Origin: Actinomycetota bacterium
GTDB lineage: Bacteria > Actinomycetota > Actinomycetes > Nanopelagicales > Nanopelagicaceae
DNA length: 64,000 nucleotides
Assembly: GCA_009698675.1 (NCBI GenBank)
Contig: WLPT01000006.1
Coordinates: 31,607 to 95,606 of the forward strand
Direction: 5' to 3'
Positions 52,804 through 61,009 of this stretch are shown here, in pieces. The notes beneath the pieces were generated by a model. That model searched no databases, had not been told where the DNA came from, and saw only the letters and a program-made list of their open reading frames with translations. A program made the translations under genes and the position numbers. Position 1 is the stretch's first letter, and every line of letters begins with the position of its first letter.

Positions 52804-52824
52804 TGAATCGCACGTGCTGATTCA
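52804..52824 (-). promoter_or_regulatory. leader inverted repeat 3
   Basis: Arms TGAATC / GATTCA flank the inner palindrome GCACGTGC. It could be the outermost leader hairpin or an operator, depending on where transcription starts. Confidence 0.45.
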
Positions 52825-52867
52825 CCAAATTCCCCACCGTGTATCCGGACGCGGCGAGGAAACCTAT

Positions 52868-54199
52868 TTATTTGTTTAACACCTGCACAGCCTGAGCTAG
52901 TACTTGTGTTTTTCCTGCATTGAGAAGAATCTTGGTAGTAATTGATTTAGGGGCATCGATTAGATCCACACCACGGCTGCCTGTTGGGACTGCGAAATCG
53001 GTAGGCATTAAGTAGCCAATGTTAAAGGTCGCGGTGACTAGGTAGTTACCGTTTCCTAGGCGATCGACCGATGAGTCAACGGAGTTGATTTCAACTGAGC
53101 TCCAGTTGCCTCCGAAGCCGATATTGATGCCGTTTGTTGAGTAGTGGGTGCCTGTGGCATCGACGGTGAAAAGCTGATCGATCAAGATATTTGGGCCGAT
53201 TGAGCCGGTGATGAACTGGTTGTTAACCACGATGCCATCGGCGCCTACGTTTGTTGTTCCCTTAGTTAGACGGGCAACGCCGGCGATATTTGAGGCATCT
53301 GTGACTGTGAATGCAGCTGGGATGCCGGCCTTATCGAGACCGTAGAAGGAAAGGGGTGCAATCTTTACGCTCAGTGCTGCAGCCTGTGCTTTTTTAGCAG
53401 CTGCAGTTGCCGCTGCTGTAGCAGAGGGAGTTTGGCTTGGTGTCTGTGATGGTGTGACTGCGCCGGTCGCTGAGATTTCAGGGGTAACTGAAACGACTGC
53501 GCCTTCGTTGCCGGTCATCGAATTGAAACCAAGGAACGCTGTAATAACAAGGAGGAGTGAGAGAGCTGCCTTAGAGGATTTCTGTGCGATCTCGGCGGCC
53601 TTTTTGTAGGTCGTTGAGAGGGCATCGAGTGCTGTAAGTCCAGTCTCTTCGTTGATGACCAAAGTTGTAAGAACTTTGCGAAGTGATGCGCGAGCGCGTG
53701 AGACTGTATGGCGAACTGCAGACTCTTTGATTCCGAGCTCGGCGGCGATCTCTGTCGTAGAGCGGCCTTCGACCTCCCACATAACAAGGGCGGCGCGCTC
53801 AGCTGGTGAGAGTAGAGCTAGTGCCTGGCGGATGATCGCTGCATCTTCGGCAGCTGACATCGCGGCGGAGTGATCTCCGCTCTCCTGCCACTGTGCTTCG
53901 ATCTCAGCGGTTGCATCATCGAGAACGACGAGGTTTGGACGGCGACCCTCGGCACGGAATAGATCGATGCAGAGGTTTTCGATTGTGCGGTGTAGATAAG
54001 CAAGGGCGTGCTCGGCAGATTCAAGCTCTGGAGCGGCCAACATGAATTTGATCAAGGCATCCTGTGTGATCTCTTGGGCCTTGGCTGAGTTTTTCAATAC
54101 ACGAGAGGCGTGGGCGTGGAGCTCTGAGCGGTGCTCGGCATAGAAACTGCCAAGGTCGCCAACGGTCCACACATGTGGGGCCGCGCTCTTAATTGCCAC
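52868..54199 (-). CDS. ECF-like sigma factor fused to a transmembrane helix and an extracytoplasmic domain
   Basis: 443 residues. Sigma region 2 (~18-85: EITQDALIKFMLAAP, ALAYLHRTIENLCIDLFRAEGRRPN) and region 4 (~122-178: LLSPAERAALVMWEVEGRSTTEIAAELGIKESAVRHTVSRARASLRKVL) are intact. A linker leads to one membrane helix (~211-227, AALSLLLVITAFLGFNS), a PSQTPSQTPS/Ala stretch, and an outside domain (~275-443). The sigma domain would stay in the cytoplasm, tethered to the membrane. A GTG start has GGAG eight bases upstream. It lies upstream of the surface-layer-like gene on the same strand, making cell-surface genes likely targets. No anti-sigma gene is adjacent. Confidence 0.85.
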   Translation of the reverse strand: MAIKSAAPHVWTVGDLGSFYAEHRSELHAHASRVLKNSAKAQEITQDALIKFMLAAPELESAEHALAYLHRTIENLCIDLFRAEGRRPNLVVLDDATAEIEAQWQESGDHSAAMSAAEDAAIIRQALALLSPAERAALVMWEVEGRSTTEIAAELGIKESAVRHTVSRARASLRKVLTTLVINEETGLTALDALSTTYKKAAEIAQKSSKAALSLLLVITAFLGFNSMTGNEGAVVSVTPEISATGAVTPSQTPSQTPSATAAATAAAKKAQAAALSVKIAPLSFYGLDKAGIPAAFTVTDASNIAGVARLTKGTTNVGADGIVVNNQFITGSIGPNILIDQLFTVDATGTHYSTNGINIGFGGNWSSVEINSVDSSVDRLGNGNYLVTATFNIGYLMPTDFAVPTGSRGVDLIDAPKSITTKILLNAGKTQVLAQAVQVLNK

Positions 54200-54214
54200 T
54201 TGAAATACTCCGAT

Positions 54215-54244
54215 CGTAGAAGCGTCCTTCTATTGGCTTCTACG
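54215..54244 (-). promoter_or_regulatory. stem-loop upstream of the sigma-factor gene
   Basis: Perfect 9-bp arms CGTAGAAGC / GCTTCTACG with a 12-base loop, 15 bp upstream of the GTG. It may be a leader hairpin or an operator; it has no terminator U-run. Confidence 0.5.
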
Positions 54245-54397
54245 CTGTGGCCGTCCAGATGTAGCGAGGAACGGACAAAACGGACATTTCGCTAGGATGG
54301 TGCATCTAGCGACGGGGGAAGCCGTTGTACGGGCCAATCCTACCAAGGGGGTGGGCCTATCGACCCTATTTCGCGCTCGTACTCACGAAGTGTTGAG

Positions 54398-54823
54398 CTA
54401 TTTAACGGTGAAGCGGACCAGGAAGCTCGAGTTCTCGGGGCTACAGCGCAGCGCCTCTCCGCAGCTAAGGCGAGAAACGGTGAAGCTGGCCTTGCCCCTC
54501 TTCGTCGCCTTGAAAACCCAGGTCGATGAGCCGCAGCCAGTGCCGGGATGTTGGCAGCCGGGTGGGGCCGTTGGGCCAGGTGCGATCGTTTTTTGCGCTT
54601 TATCTTTAATGAGTTTGAGATTGGTGGTTGTGGCATCGAGCCAGAAAACCGAGTTCAGGGAGATGGATACCTGGGTGTTGAGCTTGAGCGCGATTGAGCG
54701 GTTGTTGTCGCTATCGCTAACTGCCAACTTTGATGCAGCCGAGGCGTGGGCCGTTGGAAGCAGTAGCCAGAGTGCAACTACAGCAACGGTTGCCAAACTG
54801 CGAGCGCGCATGGAGTTACTCAT
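54398..54823 (-). CDS. small secreted Cys-containing beta protein
   Basis: 141 residues. A signal peptide (ATVAVVALWLLLPTAHASA) precedes a mature domain with four cysteines (PGCQHPGTGCGSS; LSCGEALRCS). The layout STWVFKATKRGKASFTVSRLSCG...SFLVRFTV resembles chagasin-like (I42) peptidase inhibitors, but the match is weak. It starts 9 bp after the stop of the EXORDIUM-like gene, so the two are probably coupled. ATG 54811 is an alternative start. The ~200 bp after it, to the sigma gene, holds no gene. Confidence 0.65.
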   Translation of the reverse strand: MSNSMRARSLATVAVVALWLLLPTAHASAASKLAVSDSDNNRSIALKLNTQVSISLNSVFWLDATTTNLKLIKDKAQKTIAPGPTAPPGCQHPGTGCGSSTWVFKATKRGKASFTVSRLSCGEALRCSPENSSFLVRFTVK

Positions 54824-54832
54824 GGTGGAGTA

Positions 54833-56953
54833 CTAGTTAATAGTTAAATTAAATGTTGCAGAGGTTGAGAAGGCGGCGGCATCGCTCACGGTGACCGTGT
54901 AGGTTTTACGAGACGCTGTTCCAGTTGGCGCTTTGCCTGTTATCAACCCTGTTGTTGTATTAAGCGACATCGTTGATGGAAGTGCAGGAGAGACCGAATA
55001 AGCCAATGGAGTAAATATTGATCCGCCACCGGTAACTGGGGTGAAAGTGAGTGTTACGTTGCGCGCATAGGTCGAGTTGGCAATGGCGACCGTTGCAGTT
55101 ATCGCGGGACTGACTTGAAGTGAAAATACTCCCGTAACAAAGGCGCCAGTGCGATCTGTTATTCGAACTGTTTCATTCGTAGCAACAAGGAGTGTCGCCC
55201 TTGGTGTTCCTGTAATGGCACCAGTTGTGGCGTTTATCGATAAGCCAGCGGGAAGTGTTGGTGAGATCGTAAATACATTTGCGCCATTACCGCCGGTGGC
55301 TGTCACTGGTGTAAATGCTGTGAGCGATTTAGTAACCATCGCTTTTTTTACTGCGCTCGCCGGGGCCACAGTTGGGGTAAATGTTGCGGCAGTTGGGATT
55401 GCTAAATTAAATGTTGCGGTGGCGGTTGCGTTTTTCGAATCTGTAACAGTGATGGTCTCTACTCTGCTGGCTAATACTGCAGTAGGTGTTCCTGTTATCT
55501 GGCCGGTCGTTGAACTCAATGCAAGCCCTGCTGGCAGAGTTGGTGAGATTGTGAATCTATATGGTGCCGTACCTCCAGATGCGGTTACGGGAGTTACTGG
55601 TGTAATTGGCGCATTAAAAGATAACGAGGCCGTTGGCACGGCAGTTGTTGCAGCCAGTGGAACGGTTACAGTCAACGAGAAACTTGAGTCCCACACCGCA
55701 TTTGTTGAATCTTTCACTGTGACAGTTTCAACGGTAGGCGCTAACCCAGCTGTTGGTGTACCTGTGATTTGACCGGTGCCTAAATTAAAGAATAGACCTG
55801 CGGGGAGTGTCGGCGAGATTGTGTATGTATATGGGCCTCTGCCTCCGGCGCCAACTACTGGGATGACTGAGGTTGCTGGCACGTTCTTAACGAAAGAAAC
55901 ATTCGCGGTATTTGTTACAGCTGATGCCGGTGGGGTAATGCCTGTGCCACAACTACCTGGAACATCTGGAATCCAGTTCTGCTGAATTAAATATTTACGT
56001 GATGATGCGATTACGTTGTAATACGAGCCGTTTGGTGCAAGCGATTGAGTACCAAAAGTCCATGCGCACTTATCGGCGTTTTCATTTCCGCCAGCATCAA
56101 CCCATGTATTTATCTGTGGATCGGATACGGCCTCGACTAACTCGTGCGCGACAACGCTTGTCATAGCATCGGCGGCAGGATTTGCATTAGGCGAAGTAGT
56201 TGAGCCTTGACCATTGCAACTTCCCAATGATGTACCTGTTGCATCTCCTACAAATGAGTAAGCAATCAGTGGTTTCGGTGACGCTGCATACGTTGGACTG
56301 AGAGCTGAGTGATAACCACAAAATGATGATTTGAATCCACTTACAGTTACATCGCTACTTGTGAAGACAAAGTAGAGACCATTTGGATCGCGGGTTAGGG
56401 CGCTGTTTGTCAATGCTTTATCAACAACGTTGTAAGTAAACTTTCCAGTGTTCGAATCTAATCTATTTCCTAAACTCATATTGTCGTACGTGCAACCGCC
56501 CCACGTGACATTTGGTGTCACATAGGTCTTTACTCCACCGCTTGTGCTCTGTTTGTAATAACGGGTATTGATACCGTACCAATTCGTCCCACCAATGCCC
56601 TTTAATAAATCATTGACGATTGCTGGGGTTGCACTACCGGTAGCGGTACATGGGTTGGTCCAGGTCCCATACCAAATTACATAGATACTTGGGTTAATGA
56701 GAACTGGAGTATTAAGGGTATAACTAATCTCACCGGCGATTATGGCTTTACCCGCTGCCGCATTTCGAATAGGCATTGCAACTATTTTACTTAAAGGATT
56801 TAAATGTTGGGTATCGTTTTCGTCGTACTGGTTCTCACGAATATTATTTGATTGGCCTGAGTTATCGGCCGCGGCGATCTGTATGGCGCCAAAAGATGAC
56901 AGGACAAGGGCGGTAGAAACTGCCACTACTGAGGTTTTTAGCGAAAATCTCAT
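54833..56953 (-). CDS. secreted EXORDIUM/phosphate-induced-protein-like domain plus He_PIG repeats
   Basis: 706 residues. A signal peptide (~1-29) precedes an N-terminal domain (~55-345) that resembles plant EXORDIUM proteins: VYVIWYGTW-like IYVIWYGTWTNP, NGLYFVFTSSDVTVSGF, CGYHSA, VVAHELVEAVSDPQINTWVD and ADKCAWTFG. Four tandem He_PIG/Ig domains follow, each with SPTLPAGL...TGQITGTP. The biochemical role of the family is unknown; plant members act in the wall during growth and starvation. GGAGAG precedes the ATG. It is followed by the small secreted protein gene. Confidence 0.78.
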   Translation of the reverse strand: MRFSLKTSVVAVSTALVLSSFGAIQIAAADNSGQSNNIRENQYDENDTQHLNPLSKIVAMPIRNAAAGKAIIAGEISYTLNTPVLINPSIYVIWYGTWTNPCTATGSATPAIVNDLLKGIGGTNWYGINTRYYKQSTSGGVKTYVTPNVTWGGCTYDNMSLGNRLDSNTGKFTYNVVDKALTNSALTRDPNGLYFVFTSSDVTVSGFKSSFCGYHSALSPTYAASPKPLIAYSFVGDATGTSLGSCNGQGSTTSPNANPAADAMTSVVAHELVEAVSDPQINTWVDAGGNENADKCAWTFGTQSLAPNGSYYNVIASSRKYLIQQNWIPDVPGSCGTGITPPASAVTNTANVSFVKNVPATSVIPVVGAGGRGPYTYTISPTLPAGLFFNLGTGQITGTPTAGLAPTVETVTVKDSTNAVWDSSFSLTVTVPLAATTAVPTASLSFNAPITPVTPVTASGGTAPYRFTISPTLPAGLALSSTTGQITGTPTAVLASRVETITVTDSKNATATATFNLAIPTAATFTPTVAPASAVKKAMVTKSLTAFTPVTATGGNGANVFTISPTLPAGLSINATTGAITGTPRATLLVATNETVRITDRTGAFVTGVFSLQVSPAITATVAIANSTYARNVTLTFTPVTGGGSIFTPLAYSVSPALPSTMSLNTTTGLITGKAPTGTASRKTYTVTVSDAAAFSTSATFNLTIN

Positions 56954-57057
56954 GCTGCTCTCCTATGTAAATTGCACTGAACTAAAGGCAGTATGACAGA
57001 GCATTTATAAATCTGCATCCAGGCCCTGAGCTCGCCCTTGCCTAAGCCAATATCAGG

Positions 57058-57810
57058 TTACATACGTAGATAAGAGGCGCCGTTGAAATCTAGAACTGCG
57101 CCACTGGCCCACTCACTTTCCGGAGATGCTAAGAAGTAGACGGCTTTAGCTAACTCCTCAGGCCTTGCTACTCGATTAAAAGGACTCTGCGCCCGGATGC
57201 CATCGCCTTCGGGGCCATCCAGTAAACGCTCAGCCATCTCTGTCTCAACAAATCCCGGCGCCAACGTTGTTACGCCGATATGCATGGGAGCTAATGCTTT
57301 TGCAATCGATTGGCCGAAGGCCACGATCGCAGCCTTGGATGCACCGTATGCAGGGCTAACAGGTTCGCCTCTAAAGGCACCGCGCGAACCAATGTTTACA
57401 ATTCGTGAGGTTGAATTTTTTGGCATATGTTGAAGTGCGCACCAGGTGACATTAGCTGCGCCGATTAAATTAACTCCTAGAGTGTCCGACCATGCCTGTT
57501 GCCATTTTTCATAGGTTGAGCTCTCGATTGGATGATCAAAGAAAACGCCTGCGTTATTAATTAATACGTCGATCCCACCGAACTGTTGTGCAACGTGATC
57601 AACCATTGTTTTAATCGCATCGGGATCACGAAGATCGGCCTGCGAAATAATATGTCCTTGACCGGCAAGAGAGTCGGCAACGGCCTGAGCATCGCTGCTC
57701 GATGAAACATAGTGAATAGCTATGCGATCTCCCGCTGCAGCAAACTCACGAGCGATTGCAGCTCCAATACCTCGGGAGCCGCCAGTTATAAGTACTCTTC
57801 GATTGGTCAC
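57058..57810 (-). CDS. short-chain dehydrogenase/reductase, FabG-like
   Basis: A 250-residue Rossmann enzyme. TGGSRGIGAAIAREFA is the cofactor loop, NNAG at ~86, catalytic Ser in NIGSRGAFRG, and YGASK (Y-x-x-x-K) at ~153. Basic residues after the loop (IHYVSSS) allow either NADP or NAD. It is probably a 3-oxoacyl-ACP or sugar/alcohol reductase. It stands alone between the EXORDIUM-like gene and tRNA-Lys. Confidence 0.85.
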   Translation of the reverse strand: MTNRRVLITGGSRGIGAAIAREFAAAGDRIAIHYVSSSSDAQAVADSLAGQGHIISQADLRDPDAIKTMVDHVAQQFGGIDVLINNAGVFFDHPIESSTYEKWQQAWSDTLGVNLIGAANVTWCALQHMPKNSTSRIVNIGSRGAFRGEPVSPAYGASKAAIVAFGQSIAKALAPMHIGVTTLAPGFVETEMAERLLDGPEGDGIRAQSPFNRVARPEELAKAVYFLASPESEWASGAVLDFNGASYLRM

Positions 57811-57833
57811 GGAGATACCTTAGGTCACATGCG

Positions 57834-57906
57834 TGGGCCCAGACGGGCTCGAACCGTCGACCCACGGATTAAAAGTCCGTTGCTCTACCGACTGAGCTAT
57901 AGGCCC
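57834..57906 (-). tRNA. tRNA-Lys (TTT anticodon)
   Basis: A 73-nt cloverleaf on the minus strand: acceptor GGGCCTA/TGGGCCC, D-arm AGCTCAGTCGGTAGAGC, anticodon loop CTTTTAA with TTT, T-arm GACGGTTCGAGCCCGTC. No encoded CCA. Confidence 0.95.
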
Positions 57907-58010
57907 CACTTGCACGCCGGTCATAAACCCGCTGCGAGGGGTAATGGTATCGGAGAAAAAGCTGGCTATCGCCGCCCTTTAAGCGCTACTCCCTCAGGCC
58001 TATTGAGAGA

Positions 58011-59237
58011 TTATTTCTTCGCACTCTTCTTAACAGGCTTCTTGGCAGCCTTTTTAACGGACTTCTTGGCCGTCTTCTTAACGGGCTTCTTTGTGGCAGC
58101 CTTTTTAACGGACTTCTTTGTGGCAGCCTTTTTAACGGACTTTTTAACAGGCTTCTTGGCACTCTTCTTGGTTGAGCTTTTCATAAGTGCCTCAATGAGT
58201 TGATCTACCTCTTCTTGGCTAATATCTGAATCTGATTTACCTTTAGCCGCCGATTTTTCATTGGGTTTTCTTGGCTTGCGTAGGTACCTAAGAGAAAACG
58301 CGAGTATCAATAGGAAAATCAGTGCAAGTAACACGCGAGTAAGAATTTGGAATAGCGGGAAGATTGGCGTGAATTTAATCAACTTTCCAAGCCACACTTT
58401 ATTAATTTCATTGCTTCCCAATAAAGCCGTTAAGGAAATATCGTACTTTCCATCGGTAAGCCCAAGTGGGGCGGGGATCAAAATATTAGTTGATTCTCCG
58501 GGTGCAAGTGGCTGACTTATAAATTTGATCCCTGAGAACTTGCGATTTGAGAATTTAGAATCGACCATGTCTAAAGTTCCACTCAAACTGAATGGCACTT
58601 TCCCTGAGTTCTTAATTTTCAAAGCTAAATAAGAGTTGCCGCCATCTACTTCGCCGAACAAATCAATGATCTCAACCTCTGGAGCTAATTGAGTTTCCGT
58701 TCCAACTCCGAGAAAAACGGGGCGTGAAATCGCGATTGCCTGCGGAACGCTGTACTGCGCCTTCGATGGCCCTGAAGCACCTGACGCGGTAGCTAATACA
58801 AAGGCTTCGTGGGAGCTAATTGGTTCATCTGCAGGGACTGTGTAGGTCATAAGAACAGATGCAGTTGTTTTTGGCTTAAGAACAAATTTTTGTGGTGAGA
58901 ATTTCACCCATTTAATGCTATCGGGAAGCTTGTTTCTATCTAAATACTGACCGTCACTATTTCGTCCGAGGAAAACCAGACTCATATCTACCAACTCAGG
59001 AACGGTTCCACTACTAGAAATTAATAATTCGCGGCTCTGTGTTCCGCCAGGTGCTACAACAAACCAGAGTGACTGCCCACCGTGCAAAGAGCTCACAAAT
59101 CCATCTGTTGATTCCGTATTCGTGAAAGCCATACCAAGAGTTCCTTCGGCAATGGCTGGTAATGCACTCAGCCCAAAGAGACCACAAAGTAGGAAGCTTG
59201 AAATTGCAGCTTTGGTGAGTTTATTTTTTATTTTCAT
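58011..59237 (-). CDS. DUF916-like membrane surface protein with histone-H1-like cytoplasmic tail
   Basis: 408 residues from ATG 59237. A signal peptide (~8-30) precedes two outside beta domains (~33-165 and ~185-290) like the DUF916/DUF3324 proteins of WxL systems (WFVVAPGGTQSRELLISSSG; LKPKTTASVLMTYTVPADEP; LAPGESTNILIP). One membrane helix is at ~301-317. The tail begins with basic residues, an acidic helix (SDSDISQEEVDQLIEAL) and about 55 residues of KKSAKKPVKKSVKKAA-type repeats, as in H1/HupS-like DNA-binding tails. By the positive-inside rule the tail is cytoplasmic. An ATG at 59261 lies inside an upstream terminator. Confidence 0.8.
   Translation of the reverse strand: MKIKNKLTKAAISSFLLCGLFGLSALPAIAEGTLGMAFTNTESTDGFVSSLHGGQSLWFVVAPGGTQSRELLISSSGTVPELVDMSLVFLGRNSDGQYLDRNKLPDSIKWVKFSPQKFVLKPKTTASVLMTYTVPADEPISSHEAFVLATASGASGPSKAQYSVPQAIAISRPVFLGVGTETQLAPEVEIIDLFGEVDGGNSYLALKIKNSGKVPFSLSGTLDMVDSKFSNRKFSGIKFISQPLAPGESTNILIPAPLGLTDGKYDISLTALLGSNEINKVWLGKLIKFTPIFPLFQILTRVLLALIFLLILAFSLRYLRKPRKPNEKSAAKGKSDSDISQEEVDQLIEALMKSSTKKSAKKPVKKSVKKAATKKSVKKAATKKPVKKTAKKSVKKAAKKPVKKSAKK
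58086..58139. repeat. 27-bp tandem duplication in the Lys-rich tail
   Basis: Two exact 27-bp units within a longer imperfect array encoding Lys-Lys-Ala/Ser/Pro repeats. The in-frame unit allows tail length to change by recombination. Confidence 0.9.
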
Positions 59238-59246
59238 AATTGAAAA

Positions 59247-59282
59247 AAATGCTAGGGCCATAGGATCATGACCCTAGCATTT
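59247..59282 (-). terminator. terminator overlapping the upstream start of the DUF916-like gene
   Basis: 11-bp arms AAATGCTAGGG / CCCTAGCATTT with a 14-base loop, followed on the minus strand by a run of seven T: a textbook intrinsic terminator for the two genes at 59298-60871. It ends ten bases before ATG 59237 and contains the alternative ATG 59261. Confidence 0.88.
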
Positions 59283-59297
59283 AATCTTTCGAAGCTA

Positions 59298-60095
59298 TCA
59301 GTCGACCGAGGTACTTAGAGTTGTAGTCAACGTTGGTCCTGTAAACGTATATTGCTGACCAGCATGTGCAGGAGTTAACCCACCTGGAATATATACGCTT
59401 AGTGCTGAAGCGAAACTACAAGTACTCGTAGTCGATGTATTTGCTTTTGAGAGTAAAGCAAGTGAGATCGGCGAAGAGGTTGCATTCAGCCCAGTTGTTC
59501 CAGACTCCTTAACCCAGTTATCTCCACTGCCCGCGCCAATATTTGAAGTGACGCAACGTGTTGGAGTAATTGTTAGGCTCAGGTTTCGCACTTGACTACT
59601 TCCTGTTGGAGTTGTGCCATCTAGTGGAAATGTCATTGCGGTGTCTTCACTCGAGTTATATGTCGCAGTGAATTTGGCAGTGCCAGTTCCAACGATGCCC
59701 AATTGTGCATCTGCTCCTGTATTGGATACACCAAGGCCGCCAGAGTTATAAAACGAGCAGTTGTCAGTGTCGGTAGTTGAAGCCCCAGCCACACCGGCTG
59801 CACCAACATAGATTTTGGCCTGTTGGCTGCTGTTTCCAGTGAGTCTGAAGTCTTTGCCCATATAGGCGATGTGTGTATCTCCACCAGCGGTAGCGTCTGG
59901 GTGCGTTAGTGTTACTGAATCTGTAACACCAGTGAGCTGCCAAACACATGTTGGAACAGTGCCGACAGAGGCACTTGATCCAACTGAATCAGCCGAAGCT
60001 AACGTTGACGTTGATAACGTGAACATAAGTCCAACTGAAGAGATGACTACAGCAAATCCAGCTAAATATCTCTTGCCTTGGGTTTTAAGTGTCAT
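59298..60095 (-). CDS. secreted WxL-like surface protein, paralogue 1
   Basis: 265 residues. A signal peptide (LAGFAVVISSVGLMFTLSTSTLASA) precedes a mature beta protein starting V-P-T-C-V-W-Q-L-T-G and ending YTFTGPTLTTTL. It is clearly paralogous to the next protein (shared start C-V-W-Q-[LI], central D-N-C, C-terminal YxPGGxTP and TFTGPT). The W-Q-L and position next to a DUF916-like gene suggest a WxL-type wall protein, but the match is by eye. It is followed by an intrinsic terminator. Confidence 0.65.
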   Translation of the reverse strand: MTLKTQGKRYLAGFAVVISSVGLMFTLSTSTLASADSVGSSASVGTVPTCVWQLTGVTDSVTLTHPDATAGGDTHIAYMGKDFRLTGNSSQQAKIYVGAAGVAGASTTDTDNCSFYNSGGLGVSNTGADAQLGIVGTGTAKFTATYNSSEDTAMTFPLDGTTPTGSSQVRNLSLTITPTRCVTSNIGAGSGDNWVKESGTTGLNATSSPISLALLSKANTSTTSTCSFASALSVYIPGGLTPAHAGQQYTFTGPTLTTTLSTSVD

Positions 60096-60100
60096 CCCAA

Positions 60101-60871
60101 TTACCCAGTGATACCTGTGGCTAATAGTGTTGTTGTAACAGTTGGGCCTGTAAAAGTGTATGTATCTGAATCATGAGTCGGAGTCTTTCCACCAGGAACA
60201 TAGGTAGTTAACTTCGTGGTCCAAGTACAAGAGCTTGATGTGCTTGTATGCGAGGCAGCTAGTTGGGCCGCAGTTACAGAAAGCGCCCCAGTTTTTAAGT
60301 TAGAAGAGTTACTTCCGGTCCAGCTATTTACTTCTGTAGTAGCGGCTTCATCTGTACAGCCAGCTTTAGTAAGGTCAACGACCAACTGAGCGGTATGGCT
60401 GCCAGTAGTAGTTGATCCATCTAATGAGAATCCTAAAGAGTTATCGCCTGGCGTAGAACTAGCTGAGCTTGTGAATGCAGGTGAGGCAGGAAGTGCGTAT
60501 GTAACCTGTGCTCCAGATGCTGCAGTATTCGTCGCACCGTACCATGCACAATTATCCGGATCAGTAGAAACTCCTGATGCCGAAGTCGGTCCAACAAAAA
60601 CTTGAACTGTGTTTGCGCCGGCGCCAGATAGGCCGAAGTCTTGACCAACATACTTTGAGTGACCATCTGCTGAGAACTCAGTGTGAGTCAACGTTATGGT
60701 TTCACTTGCGCCGCTGATCTGCCAGACGCACTGCGGAACTGTTGCAACAGTGGCGCTGGATCCGATTTCGGCCGATGCGATGGAAATACCTGATACTGAG
60801 AATGCCAGACCAACAGATGCAATGACAGCAGCTGAGGCAGCAAGCACTCGTCTAAAAATGTTCTTTGACAT
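60101..60871 (-). CDS. secreted WxL-like surface protein, paralogue 2
   Basis: 256 residues, a tandem paralogue of the preceding entry, 5 bp upstream of it. It has a signal peptide (~1-34), V-P-Q-C-V-W-Q-I-S-G at the mature start, D-P-D-N-C-A-W-Y centrally and TFTGPTVTTTLL at the end. Cys positions are conserved between the two, implying shared disulfides outside the cell. A strong AGGAGAGAG ribosome site precedes the ATG. Confidence 0.65.
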   Translation of the reverse strand: MSKNIFRRVLAASAAVIASVGLAFSVSGISIASAEIGSSATVATVPQCVWQISGASETITLTHTEFSADGHSKYVGQDFGLSGAGANTVQVFVGPTSASGVSTDPDNCAWYGATNTAASGAQVTYALPASPAFTSSASSTPGDNSLGFSLDGSTTTGSHTAQLVVDLTKAGCTDEAATTEVNSWTGSNSSNLKTGALSVTAAQLAASHTSTSSSCTWTTKLTTYVPGGKTPTHDSDTYTFTGPTVTTTLLATGITG

Positions 60872-61009
60872 ATTTCTCTCTCCTAGAAATAGGTGGTGAT
60901 TACAGGGTCAACTGTACTAGGGGAATCCCAGTATTAGATAGTAAATTTTAAGGGGTTTTAGGTTAATTCTTGCCTTTGTGGCTATGGCTTTGGCCCAAAC
61001 GGCTGGCGC

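Noticed and set aside
54297..54836. Plus-strand ORF covering the small secreted protein
   Set aside because: No ribosome site, and the minus-strand frame has a signal peptide, paired cysteines and a close upstream gene.
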